DNA of 53,004 nt from UBA1381 sp964399965 (GCA_964399965.1 CAYNRX010000011.1:1-53004); one strand, 5' to 3'; shown: positions 8,169 through 15,676, numbered from the stretch's first letter. The notes: a model not told the origin generated them from the sequence alone. A program made the numbers and translations.

Positions 8169-8657
8169 ATGGCAAATCAGGTAAATTATTCATTAGGACT
8201 TATCGAGGTAAAGGCTCTCGGACACGCCGTACAGGTGCTTGACGATATGTTAAAGGCCGGCGAAGTGGAGTTCGTAGCCGTGGAAAGGAAGCTGGGCGGC
8301 TGGCTGGTATCGCTCGTTGTAAGAGGAGATCTTTCCTCTGTGAGGGCAGCGGTCGAGGCCGGGGTCAGGAAGGCCACAGAGCTGAACTGCCTGAAGGTGC
8401 ATGACGTTATCGCCCGTCCCCATACCGAGATATTGAAGTTCCTCCACCTGGATGAAGAGGAGGAGGAGATCCCCAATTCCGAGAGCGCGGCGACCCATGT
8501 GGGCGCCCTGCCGGTATCGGAGGAGGAAAGGCTGGAGGCCAAGACCAAACGTGCCTCCGCTGCTCCCAAGCGGCGCGCCCCCAGGCGCAGAAAAGCCGCC
8601 CCGGCTCCGGAAGAGCCGGCCGCACCGGTCGTTCCGGAAAATGATCAAAGCGTTTAA
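8169..8657 (+). CDS. BMC-H shell protein with acidic then basic C-terminal tail
   Basis: 162 residues. Residues 1-95 form a BMC-H domain (GLIEVKALGHAVQVLDDMLKAG, GDLSSVRAAVEAGV, HDVIARPH). The pore position reads LGGWLV rather than IGSGLV, putting a bulky tryptophan at or near the pore. A tail of about 65 residues follows: an acidic run (DEEEEE), then a Lys/Arg/Ala/Pro-rich disordered stretch (KRRAPRRRK) and an acidic end. Tailed BMC-H proteins such as PduK are known, but this tail has no metal-site cysteines. It could bind cytoplasmic partners, nucleic acid or another shell. RBS GGAGG precedes ATG 8169. Its stop codon lies inside the hairpin at 8653-8672. Confidence 0.88.
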   Translation: MANQVNYSLGLIEVKALGHAVQVLDDMLKAGEVEFVAVERKLGGWLVSLVVRGDLSSVRAAVEAGVRKATELNCLKVHDVIARPHTEILKFLHLDEEEEEIPNSESAATHVGALPVSEEERLEAKTKRASAAPKRRAPRRRKAAPAPEEPAAPVVPENDQSV

Positions 8658-8672
8658 AGCTCCGGCTTTAAA
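8653..8672 (+). promoter_or_regulatory. UNCG-capped intercistronic hairpin
   Basis: Perfect 8-bp stem tttaaagc/gctttaaa closed by C(UCCG)G, a UNCG-type tetraloop. It contains the stop codon of the tailed shell gene and sits 46 nt ahead of the next, apparently strongly expressed, shell gene. It has no following T-run, so a stabiliser or processing signal is more likely than a terminator. Confidence 0.6.
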
Positions 8673-8718
8673 TATATATATTCCCAAAAAGCAAATTTTA
8701 ATGTAGGAGGAAATAAAA

Positions 8719-8994
8719 ATGGCTGTAGAAGCATTAGGAATGGTTGAAACAAGAGGTCTGGTAGCCGCTATCGAGGCTGCCGATGCGATGGTTAAGGCCG
8801 CAAACGTTACTCTTATCGGAACAGAGAGAATAGGTTCCGGTTTGGTAACTGTTATGGTAAGAGGAGACGTAGGCGCCGTTCAGGCTGCCACAGATGCAGG
8901 CGCAGCTGCCGGCTCCAAGCTGGGCGAGCTTGTATCCGTTCACGTTATTCCCCGTCCTCACGGCGATGTTGAGAAGATCTTGCCGTCTGTTTAA
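8719..8994 (+). CDS. BMC-H shell protein, PduA-like, probably the major tile
   Basis: 91 residues, canonical BMC-H: GMVETRGLVAAIEAADAMVKAANV, pore loop RIGSGLV, GDVGAVQAATDAGAAAG, and HVIPRPHGDVEKILP at the end. Arginine codons are mostly AGA and valine codons GTT/GTA, unlike neighbours rich in CGC, CGG and AGG; the S-layer gene at 18547 shows the same bias, which suggests high expression. AGGAGG precedes ATG 8719. Flanked by hairpins at 8653-8672 and 9003-9061, which may give this segment its own mRNA stability. Confidence 0.95.
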   Translation: MAVEALGMVETRGLVAAIEAADAMVKAANVTLIGTERIGSGLVTVMVRGDVGAVQAATDAGAAAGSKLGELVSVHVIPRPHGDVEKILPSV

Positions 8995-9002
8995 TGAGGT
9001 AA

Positions 9003-9061
9003 AAAAGCGCGTGCTGCGGACAGGGTAAAAACGGCCCTGCCCGCGGCCAAACGCCGCTTTT
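9003..9061 (+). promoter_or_regulatory. Long intercistronic hairpin between shell gene and pduL
   Basis: Arms aaaagcg (9003-9009) and cgctttt (9055-9061) enclose a second stem, ctgcggacaggg with ccctgcccgcgg (9014-9046). It ends 28 nt before the pduL ATG. It could act as a partial terminator (three further T/U at its end) or as an mRNA processing barrier. Confidence 0.5.
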
Positions 9062-9089
9062 GCAAAATCAAAAGGGAGGATACGCACTG

Positions 9090-9731
9090 ATGTTGGATAC
9101 AAAATTGGTTGACCTTATCACAGCGGGGGTCATTGACATATTAAAAGAGCAGGAAAAGAGCGAAGGGATAAAAGTAGGCGTGTCCGCAAGACATGTACAT
9201 TTGTCGCAGAAAGACCTTGAAACGCTGTTTGGCAAGGGGCATGAGCTTACCCCCAAGAAAAGGCTCATGGGAGATCAGTTTGCCGCCGAGGAATGCGTGA
9301 CGCTGGTCAGCCCGTCCTTAAGATCGATCCAGGGCGTAAGAGTATTAGGCCCGGTAAGGAAGGATTCACAGGTGGAGGTCTCAAGAACAGACACCTTCAC
9401 GCTTAAAATAAGCCCGCCCGTAAGACCGTCCGGAGAGATAAAGGGCAGCGCGGCCATCGCGCTTGTCGGCCCCAAGGGCAGCGTGTTCTTAAACGAGGGC
9501 TGCATAATCGCCAACCGTCATATCCATATGACCCCGGCGGACGCCGAGAAATACGGCGTTAAGGATAACGATATAGTCGACGTGGAGATCCAAAATTCCA
9601 AGCCGACCAAATTCTATAACGTGCAGGTAAGGGTGAGAGAGGATTTCGACACCGAGATGCACATCGACACCGATGACGCCAACGCGTGCGCGATAAGAAA
9701 CGGCGATCTGGTGAAAATATTGACGAAGTAA
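9090..9731 (+). CDS. pduL: Phosphate propanoyltransferase (PduL)
   Basis: 213 residues. PduL exchanges CoA for phosphate on propionyl-CoA (or lactyl-CoA) and recycles CoA inside the compartment. Two zinc-binding histidine motifs are plain: SARHVHLS (about 32-39) and NRHIHMTP (about 141-148); a further conserved segment EMHIDTDDANA lies near the C-terminus. The first 20 residues (MLDTKLVDLITAGVIDILKE) form the encapsulation helix. ATG 9090 is chosen because GGGAGG lies at 9073-9078 and the helix starts at once; an upstream in-frame start at 9060 would lie inside the hairpin. It makes the acyl-phosphate that an acetate-kinase-type enzyme would use for ATP; no such kinase is in the window. Confidence 0.94.
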   Translation: MLDTKLVDLITAGVIDILKEQEKSEGIKVGVSARHVHLSQKDLETLFGKGHELTPKKRLMGDQFAAEECVTLVSPSLRSIQGVRVLGPVRKDSQVEVSRTDTFTLKISPPVRPSGEIKGSAAIALVGPKGSVFLNEGCIIANRHIHMTPADAEKYGVKDNDIVDVEIQNSKPTKFYNVQVRVREDFDTEMHIDTDDANACAIRNGDLVKILTK

Positions 9732-9741
9732 ATAAAACGGG

Positions 9742-9800
9742 CTGCCGTATCGGAGAGCTTCCGCATAGCAGATATGTGCGGCGTCTTTCCGGTGCGGCAG
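9742..9800 (+). promoter_or_regulatory. Nested intercistronic hairpin between pduL and the vertex gene
   Basis: Outer stem ctgccgtatcgg (9742-9753) with ccggtgcggcag (9789-9800), G-U pairs allowed; inner stem ccgca (9761-9765) with tgcgg (9777-9781). No T-run follows. Likely a transcript stability or processing element within the operon. Confidence 0.45.
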
Positions 9801-9867
9801 ACCGTTCACGATACAAAAACCGGGCGCGGACACCGCGGCCCGAGTTTCCTTGAAAGGAACAAAAAGC

Positions 9868-10128
9868 ATGATCATAGGCAGAGTGTATGGAAGCGTTGTA
9901 TCCACCAGCAAAAACCCGAAACTCGTTGGGTATAAGCTGCTTTTGGTACAACACATAGAAAACGGTGCGCTGGTCGACAAATACGTCACCGCAGTGGACG
10001 GCGTCGGCGCCGGCATCGGCGAGGACGTCATAATAGCGACCGGCTCGGCCGCAAGGCTGGGGCTTGATAACCCGGACGCACCGGTGGACGCCGCTATTGT
10101 GGGCATTCTGGATGAAAAACAGGCGTAA
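9868..10128 (+). CDS. BMC-P pentameric vertex protein (EutN/PduN/CcmL family)
   Basis: 86 residues. The family forms pentamers that cap shell vertices. Recognisable features are the start MIIGRVYGSVVST, the strand KLLLVQHI, VDGVGAGIGEDVIIATGSAAR and the end VDAAIVGILD. ATG 9868 is preferred over an upstream TTG (9850) because GAAAGGA lies at 9852-9858 and the fold begins directly. The only vertex gene in the operon, so it should cap all shells made from it. Confidence 0.95.
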   Translation: MIIGRVYGSVVSTSKNPKLVGYKLLLVQHIENGALVDKYVTAVDGVGAGIGEDVIIATGSAARLGLDNPDAPVDAAIVGILDEKQA

Positions 10129-10164
10129 GCGGCCTGGCTTTGCACATGGAAGGAGAGAAGCAGC

Positions 10165-11499
10165 ATGAATCTGGCTGAACTTCAGAAAATCGTATACGAC
10201 GCCGGTATCGTCGGCGCAGGCGGCGCGGGATTTCCCACGCACAGAAAATTTTCGGATCAGGTGTCCCAGATAGTGGTAAACGCCGCCGAATGCGAACCGC
10301 TGATGATGGTGGATCATTATCTTCTGGAGAAGCATTTGCAGGAGCTGTGCGATACGCTTAACCTGCTGCTGGACGTTATGGGGGCGGAGGAGGCTCTTAT
10401 CGGCATCAAGGGCAAGAATATGCACCTGCTTGATCCGAAGATAGTGGCCTCGCTTGAGGGTACGCGCATAAAAATACGCGAGATCCCCGATATCTACCCG
10501 GCAGGCGATGAGGTAATGCTCGTTTATGAGACAACGGGCAAGATCATCCCCGAGGGAAGCATCCCCGTGATGGTCGGGGTAATGGTCATAAATGTGGAGA
10601 CCGTATACAATATTAACAAGGCGGTCAATATGAGCCGCCCGGTGATCGATAAATATATAACCATAGGCGGAGACACGGACAAGGATATCACGGTCAAGGC
10701 TCCGGTGGGGATGAAGATAAGCGAGCTTTTAAAAAGCGCGGGCTATACCGACCTTGAGGGCAAGGCGGTCATAAACGGCGGCCCGATGATGGGTAAGCTG
10801 GTCGATCTGGAGACGGATGTGGTCACCAAGACCACTAAGGGTCTGCTCATCTTCCCCGAAACGCATTCGGTGATACAGCGGCGGCGGATGCCGATGACGA
10901 TGACGCTAAAGCGCGCTTCGGCGGCCTGCTGTAACTGCACGATGTGCTCCGACGTCTGTCCGCGATACCTCCTGGGCTACGACCTGCGCGTGCATAAGAC
11001 GCTTTACGCGGCGGCGCATTCGCAGGTAAAGGATGCGGAGAGCTTCCTGCAAGCATCGCTTTGCTGCGGCTGCGGAGTGTGCACGGTGATAGGCTGCCAG
11101 CAGATGCTTGATCCGCAGAAGATTTCCCTGGAAATAAAAGGCTCTCTCGGCAAGCACGGCCTGCGCCGTCAGAATAATAAGGCTCCCGAGAAGGTGCGTC
11201 CGGAGCGAGCCTCCAGACTCGTATCCTCGCAGAAGCTGATCGACCGCCTGGGTATCAGACGGTACGTCAAGGATCACGTGGAAAGGGATTACATGACGTT
11301 TGAGCCGGATACGGTGTACATACAGCTTTCGCAGCACGTGGGCAAGCCGGCCTCCCCGACTGTAAGCGTCGGCGACGAGGTCAAGGCAGGGCAGCTTGTT
11401 GCGGCTACCGAGTACGACGCCCTGGGAACGTCGATGCATTCGAGCATAGACGGACGCGTTAAAGAGATAACGAGCCGTTTCGTGATCATAGGGAGGTAA
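10165..11499 (+). CDS. pduS: PduS-like RnfC-family flavin/Fe-S reductase
   Basis: 444 residues. PduS is a cobalamin reductase or electron-transfer protein of BMCs, related to RnfC/NuoF. The N-terminus carries the glycine-rich GAGGAGFPTHRK (about 17-28) of the flavin/NAD-binding fold. Two [4Fe-4S] motifs follow: C255/C256-C258-C261-C265 and C300/C301-C303-C306-C311. The C-terminal part (about 370-444) is a biotinyl-lipoyl-like domain (VSVGDEVKAGQLVAA, SIDGRVKEI). It may pass electrons across the shell through the neighbouring PduT-like protein, or reduce cobalamin for PduO. GGAGAG precedes ATG 10165; 6 nt separate it from the next gene. Confidence 0.92.
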   Translation: MNLAELQKIVYDAGIVGAGGAGFPTHRKFSDQVSQIVVNAAECEPLMMVDHYLLEKHLQELCDTLNLLLDVMGAEEALIGIKGKNMHLLDPKIVASLEGTRIKIREIPDIYPAGDEVMLVYETTGKIIPEGSIPVMVGVMVINVETVYNINKAVNMSRPVIDKYITIGGDTDKDITVKAPVGMKISELLKSAGYTDLEGKAVINGGPMMGKLVDLETDVVTKTTKGLLIFPETHSVIQRRRMPMTMTLKRASAACCNCTMCSDVCPRYLLGYDLRVHKTLYAAAHSQVKDAESFLQASLCCGCGVCTVIGCQQMLDPQKISLEIKGSLGKHGLRRQNNKAPEKVRPERASRLVSSQKLIDRLGIRRYVKDHVERDYMTFEPDTVYIQLSQHVGKPASPTVSVGDEVKAGQLVAATEYDALGTSMHSSIDGRVKEITSRFVIIGR

Positions 11500-11505
11500 C
11501 GGGAA

Positions 11506-12051
11506 ATGAATTCTATCGGATTAGTTGAGGTAAAAAATGTCAGCAAGGGTATAGTAGTGACCGATGAGATGTTAAAATCGGCCGGAGTGGAGATGATCTC
11601 CTCCGGTTCGGTCTGCCCGGGTAAGTTCGTGACGATCGTCGGCGGAGAGCTGTCGGCCATCCAGGCGGCGGTAGACAGGGCAACACTCGTTGCTGATGAG
11701 GATATGATAGATTCCTTCGTGATAGGAAATCTCGGCGACAACGTGTACGAGGCCGTATGCGGCACGGTCGCCGTGGAAAATAAGCAGGCACTGGGCGTTG
11801 TGGAGACGTTCACCGCCGCCAGTGCGATACTGGCAGCCGATGCGGCTGTAAAGGCAGCGGCGGTATCCCTTATCGAGGTGAGGGTAGCGCGCGGCATGGG
11901 CGGAAAATGCTTCGTGACCATGACCGGCGAGGTGGCTGACGTCAAGTCCGCCGTAGAAGCGGGGGCGGCGATCGCGGCTCGTGACGGCGTGCTCATAAAC
12001 ACCGAAGTGATACCCAATCCCCATCCCGAGCTGTGGGATGCGGTGCTGTAA
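11506..12051 (+). CDS. pduT: PduT-like tandem BMC-T shell protein with Fe-S pore cysteine
   Basis: 181 residues, two BMC domains in tandem (about 3-88 and 96-180), so it forms a trimer shaped like a hexamer. The first domain's pore loop contains C37 in SVCPGKF, the position at which PduT binds a [4Fe-4S] cluster at the trimer axis. Adjacent pduS supports an electron-transfer role through the shell. The second domain has the normal BMC signatures (LGVVETFTAASAILAADAAVKAA, GEVADVKSAVEAGAA, EVIPNPHPE). RBS GGGAGG precedes ATG 11506. Last gene of the operon. There is no PduB-type BMC-T in the window. Confidence 0.92.
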   Translation: MNSIGLVEVKNVSKGIVVTDEMLKSAGVEMISSGSVCPGKFVTIVGGELSAIQAAVDRATLVADEDMIDSFVIGNLGDNVYEAVCGTVAVENKQALGVVETFTAASAILAADAAVKAAAVSLIEVRVARGMGGKCFVTMTGEVADVKSAVEAGAAIAARDGVLINTEVIPNPHPELWDAVL

Positions 12052-12145
12052 TATCGCCCCAACGGGGATATTCCCGGGAAAATAAAACTACCGAAAATCA
12101 TACCGCCTATATATCGCGGAGACAAAAGGCCGCTTTATATAGGCG
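12050..12145 (+). terminator. Hairpins at the end of the BMC operon
   Basis: First hairpin 12050-12072 (aatat-cccc / gggg-atatt with a 2-nt bulge) starts in the pduT stop codon. Second hairpin has 10-bp arms cgcctatata (12104-12113) and tatataggcg (12136-12145). Neither has a strong T-run, so termination efficiency is uncertain. Confidence 0.4.
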
Positions 12146-12220
12146 ATATTCATATAAGGCGAAAAACAGGGGAAATAACCGCAAACGAATAAATAACAAC
12201 ATCATTATACTATCCCCCCC

Positions 12221-12440
12221 GCGATACGAAAGTATCGCGCATAAAGTTTGGGTCAGGCCTTTTTAAAGGATGGCCGCGTATTTTGACCGTAGGTCAAAAT
12301 ACGCAGGTAGGGGCAAAGCCCCACAAAAAGGCGTGAAGATGGAATTTCCGGGGAAAGTTGTTAAAAGCACAGTAATAAAGTGCAAAAGCATAAATACAAA
12401 TAAACGCATAAATAAAGAAACCTGTTTATATTTTCCCTCC
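12221..12440 (+). repeat. 220-bp hairpin-rich repeat, copy 1
   Basis: Contains a GNRA-capped stem gcgatac-GAAA-gtatcgc (12221-12238), a 13-bp perfect stem with 3-nt loop (12276-12288 and 12292-12304, arm gcgtattttgacc), and ggggc-aaa-gcccc (12310-12322), then an A-rich tail with gcac/gtgc. Nearly identical to copy 2 (start offset 220 bp). No credible protein: short ORFs here only translate the repeat. Confidence 0.85.
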
Positions 12441-12659
12441 GCGATACGAAAGTATCGCGCATAAAGTTTGGGTTCAGCCTTTTTAAAGGATGGCCGCGTA
12501 TTTTGACCGTAGGTCAAAATACGCAGGTAGGGGCAAAGCCCCACAAAAAGGAGTGAAGATGGAATTTCCGGGGAAAGTTGTTAAAAGCACAATAATAAAG
12601 TGCAAAAGCATAAATACACAAAAACGCATAAATAAAGAAACCTGTTTATATTTCCCCTC
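12441..12659 (+). repeat. 220-bp hairpin-rich repeat, copy 2
   Basis: Same order of elements as copy 1, with only scattered substitutions and one length difference (unit 219 bp). All three stems are retained. Confidence 0.85.
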
Positions 12660-12774
12660 GCGATACGAAAGTATCGCGCATAAAGTTTGGGTCAAGCCTT
12701 TTTAAAGGATGGCCGCGTATTTTGACTGTAGGGCAAAATACGCAGGTGCAGGGGCAGAGCCCCTGCGAAAAAAA
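12660..12774 (+). repeat. 220-bp hairpin-rich repeat, partial copy 3
   Basis: Carries the GAAA-capped stem and the long stem with substitutions, then an extended hairpin gcaggggc-aga-gcccctgc (12748-12766) that is longer than in copies 1 and 2. The A-rich tail is missing. It ends 48 nt before the DeoR gene. Confidence 0.8.
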
Positions 12775-12821
12775 GCCCCCATTAAAAAAAACCCATAAAT
12801 AGAAAGAAAGGACGGAAGCCG

Positions 12822-13586
12822 ATGCTGGCGCTGGAACGCAGAAAAAAGATAGAAGAGATAATTTACCGTAACCGAACGGTGCAGGTGGCCGAGCTTGCCG
12901 CGCATTTCGAGGTGTCGATGGAGACTATCAGGAGCGACCTGGAAAAGCTGGAGGAAAAAGGGCTGATAGTGCGCACCTATGGCGGGGCGGCGCTGGCCGA
13001 TACGGCAGAACCGGAGCTGGGCGTAGATATGCGCGACATAGAAAACTATGAGGGCAAACAGAAGATCGGCAAGGCCGCCGCCGACCTGATACACGACGGG
13101 GAAACGATATTCCTCGACGCCAGCACCTCCTCGCTGCATTTGGCGCGCAGTATCAAGACCAAACGCTCGCTTATCGTGATAACCAACTCGGTGCGCGTGG
13201 TCGAGGAGCTGGCGATGTGCGACCATATCACCACCATCTGCGTTGGCGGAAGGCTGTCCTCGCGCAACCTGTCGTTTGTGGGACGGGTATCGGAAACGCT
13301 TATCCGCGAACATTACGCGGCCGATAAGATGTTTTTCTCCTGCCGGGGGCTTACGGTAGCCCTGGGACTGATGGATAATACCGAAAGTGAAGCGGAGATA
13401 AAAAAGGCGATGATGGAGAGGGCGGAGGAGATAATCTTCCTCTGCGATAACCAGAAACCCGACCGGCGCGGTATGCAGGTCATCTGCGGCTTCGACCGGC
13501 TGAGCCGGGCAGTGGTGGAGGATGGACTGCCGGACGAGTTCTATCAGGCCTTCTCCGATGCCGGCGTGGAGGTAATACGGGCATGA
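12822..13586 (+). CDS. DeoR-family transcriptional regulator
   Basis: 254 residues. The N-terminal helix-turn-helix (about 1-57; RRKKIEEII, VQVAELAAHFEVSMETIRSDLEKLEEKGLIVRTYGG split across helices) is typical of DeoR/GlpR/FucR-type regulators. A DeoRC sugar-phosphate-sensing domain follows, with IGKAAADLIHDGETIFLDAST and ITNS. DeoR proteins usually repress sugar catabolic operons and respond to a phosphorylated intermediate. Position directly after the BMC operon suggests control by fuculose- or rhamnulose-1-phosphate, which is inference. RBS AAAGGACGG precedes ATG 12822. Its stop overlaps the next start by 4 nt. Confidence 0.9.
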   Translation: MLALERRKKIEEIIYRNRTVQVAELAAHFEVSMETIRSDLEKLEEKGLIVRTYGGAALADTAEPELGVDMRDIENYEGKQKIGKAAADLIHDGETIFLDASTSSLHLARSIKTKRSLIVITNSVRVVEELAMCDHITTICVGGRLSSRNLSFVGRVSETLIREHYAADKMFFSCRGLTVALGLMDNTESEAEIKKAMMERAEEIIFLCDNQKPDRRGMQVICGFDRLSRAVVEDGLPDEFYQAFSDAGVEVIRA

Positions 13587-14641
13587 AACGCCGGGAAATA
13601 AGCCTGATGAACGCGCTTTTGTGCTTTCAGGTGATATTCGTGCACGTATCGTCCGCGCTGCTGTCGAGGGAGGCGGCCGGGGAATGGTGGTACGAGACGC
13701 TGTTCGCCCTGCAATACCTATTCATCTATGCCGTGCCGGGATTTGTTTTGCTTGCGGGCATAAAGCTGGGGCGAAAGATCGCCCGCCGGGAAAGGTTCCG
13801 CTATCTTCCCTACCTGTGGGGACGGATAAAGCGCGTGACGCTGCCGTACCTGTTTTGGTCGGCGGTGTATTATGTCTACCTCTCGTGGTTTTCTCCGCGC
13901 GGCGGCTATCCCTGGGAGCTTGGCACGGCGGTTGGATACGTCCTGCGCGGAGATATGGCGGCGCATTTTTATTTCGTGCCCCTTATAATGCAATTTTATC
14001 TGCTCGCACCGCTGTGGGTATACCTCATAAAACGCTGCCGCCCGGAGCTTTTGTGCACGGCAGCCGCCCTGGTGACGATGTGCGCGCAGTACATCCCGGC
14101 GGCGTTGGCGGAATACGGGGTGTATTTCGGGAGCAATGATACTCTCTTCCCCGCCTATCTTCTGTATTGGATGCTGGGTCTGTGTATCGGCTGTGATTAC
14201 GACCGCTTCTGCGCCCGTTTGGCCGCGCATCGCCCGGCTTTGGTCGTTTTGGCCGCCTTGGCCGCCGGCGGATATATCTGTATAATGCGCCGCCAGCTTG
14301 GACTGGGCGGAGAAAACGTCCCCTACGGGGAAAGCGCGCGCATACTGGCCTCGGCCGCCCTGTGCACGGCGGTGTTCGCCCTGTGCCTGGGAGCGCGCGG
14401 CAAACGCGGGCCGGTACTGGCGGCCGCCGATGGGGCGAGCTATAACGTGTATCTTGCGCATTGCTTGTTCCTTTTCCTGCTGGAGGATCACTGGACAAGG
14501 ACTTTGGCCGAACCGGGCATAGGGGAGGAATTTTTCCTGCGGTTTGCCGCCGCCCTCCTCCCGGCCGCAGCATTGAGCCTGGGATGGTACGGGATAAGGC
14601 GGCTTATGACGAGGAGGAAGAAGGAGCTGATGAGGATATAG
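13583..14641 (+). CDS. Acyltransferase 3-family membrane protein
   Basis: 352 residues, about ten hydrophobic segments. The start (LMNALLCFQVIFVHVSSALL) contains the conserved early His of acyltransferase-3 proteins, which O-acetylate or succinylate cell-surface sugars. A basic loop (GRIKRVTLPYLFWSAVYY) matches the family's RxxR-x-LPY pattern. ATG 13583 overlaps the deoR stop by 4 nt (ATGA), so the two are translationally coupled. Link to the compartment is unclear; the pair may reflect simple read-through. Substrate cannot be told. Confidence 0.8.
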   Translation: MKRREISLMNALLCFQVIFVHVSSALLSREAAGEWWYETLFALQYLFIYAVPGFVLLAGIKLGRKIARRERFRYLPYLWGRIKRVTLPYLFWSAVYYVYLSWFSPRGGYPWELGTAVGYVLRGDMAAHFYFVPLIMQFYLLAPLWVYLIKRCRPELLCTAAALVTMCAQYIPAALAEYGVYFGSNDTLFPAYLLYWMLGLCIGCDYDRFCARLAAHRPALVVLAALAAGGYICIMRRQLGLGGENVPYGESARILASAALCTAVFALCLGARGKRGPVLAAADGASYNVYLAHCLFLFLLEDHWTRTLAEPGIGEEFFLRFAAALLPAAALSLGWYGIRRLMTRRKKELMRI

Positions 14642-14655
14642 GGCGGAGGTACCGC

Positions 14656-15513
14656 CTAACGCAGCCCTCCCGCCGGAGCCTCCTTCCTCCTGCGCAGGTA
14701 TTCGTTAAGCTCCGCTCCCAGAAGAAGGATATTCATACAAAAATACAGCCATAGCATCAGGAGCACTACGGCGGCGATGCTGCCGTATACGTAGGAATAA
14801 TCGGTGAAATTATCTATATAATAGGCATAAAGCTGCGAAAACACCAGCCATCCCACCGCCGAAGCCAGGGCGCCCGGGAATATCGGCCGCCGCGACCTCA
14901 GCGGCAGCCCCGGCAGCACCTTGTACACAAACGCAAAATACAGCGTCAAAAGCGCGGGCAGGATTATATAACGCGTATCTATCGCCGAGCTTATGAACCG
15001 TTCCACCAGACTGAACCGTCCGGCCAGCATGTATTCTATGCGGTTGCCGAATACGAGGATCAACAGCGATAGGTTGACGATAAGGATAAACAATACCGTG
15101 TATAAATACGCCAAAAGGCGGCTTTTTATGTAGCCGCGCTCGGCCGCCCCGGATACTATCTTGGACAGCCCTATTTCCAGCGCCATGAATCCGCGCGACC
15201 CCGACCATATCGCCGTCAGCGCCGTCACCGACAAAAGGGGCAGAGACTGCGAGGTATAGAACAGCTCATATATGATCTGCACAACGATGCTCATGCCGCT
15301 GTCGGGGATAAATTCCTCCGCTATCTCCACCGCCGTGTAAGCATCGATGGTCACGAAGCGGCGGGCGATGCTTAATATGATTATCAGACAGGGGATGGCG
15401 GAGATCATCATAAAAAACGATGCGTGCGCCGCATGTACCCCGACCTCATCCTCGGTCACCCTATCCGATATCGCCGTAGCTCGTCGTACCAGCGCAGCCA
15501 ATAGCCTTTTCAT
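14656..15513 (-). CDS. YihY/BrkB-family membrane protein
   Basis: 285 residues with about six membrane segments. Family signatures are the early HAAHASFFMMISAIPCLIIILS, IWSGSRGFMAL, LPGLPLRSRRPIFPGALASAVGWLVFS and the end YGSIAAVVLLMLWLYFCMNILLLGAELNE. The family, once wrongly called ribonuclease BN, has no settled biochemical role. GGGAGG precedes the ATG at 15513. Convergent with the acyltransferase (14 nt apart); the hairpin ggcggaggtaccgcc at 14642-14656 lies between. A promoter lies at 15561-15589. Confidence 0.9.
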   Translation of the reverse strand: MKRLLAALVRRATAISDRVTEDEVGVHAAHASFFMMISAIPCLIIILSIARRFVTIDAYTAVEIAEEFIPDSGMSIVVQIIYELFYTSQSLPLLSVTALTAIWSGSRGFMALEIGLSKIVSGAAERGYIKSRLLAYLYTVLFILIVNLSLLILVFGNRIEYMLAGRFSLVERFISSAIDTRYIILPALLTLYFAFVYKVLPGLPLRSRRPIFPGALASAVGWLVFSQLYAYYIDNFTDYSYVYGSIAAVVLLMLWLYFCMNILLLGAELNEYLRRRKEAPAGGLR

Positions 15514-15560
15514 TCGCGTCTGCCTCCCTTTTTGTAAAATTGTACAATAAGCATGAAATT

Positions 15561-15589
15561 ATTATACTACGTTTTAAATAAATTTACAA
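15561..15589 (-). promoter_or_regulatory. Promoter of the YihY-family gene
   Basis: Read on the minus strand: TTGTAA at 15589-15584, a 17-bp spacer and TATAAT at 15566-15561, about 50 nt from the ATG. Confidence 0.7.
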
Positions 15590-15607
15590 GAGTTTTTCAA
15601 ATTTATG

Positions 15608-15636
15608 TTGCAATCGGGAGCTGTTTGTGATAAAAT
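15608..15636 (+). promoter_or_regulatory. Promoter of the glycine-rich repeat protein gene
   Basis: TTGCAA at 15608-15613, a 17-bp spacer and TAAAAT at 15631-15636, divergent from the yihY promoter. Confidence 0.65.
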
Positions 15637-15676
15637 AATCATGTAAATGATATGAACGGACAAGGAGTGATGCGCT

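Noticed and set aside
12263..12695. Two similar minus-strand frames in the region after pduT
   Set aside because: They are translations of the 220-bp DNA repeat. The similarity comes from the repeat, and the frames cross its stems without any ribosome site.
12221..12774. Possible CRISPR array
   Set aside because: Units are 220 bp and nearly identical throughout, with no short repeat/spacer pattern and no cas genes.
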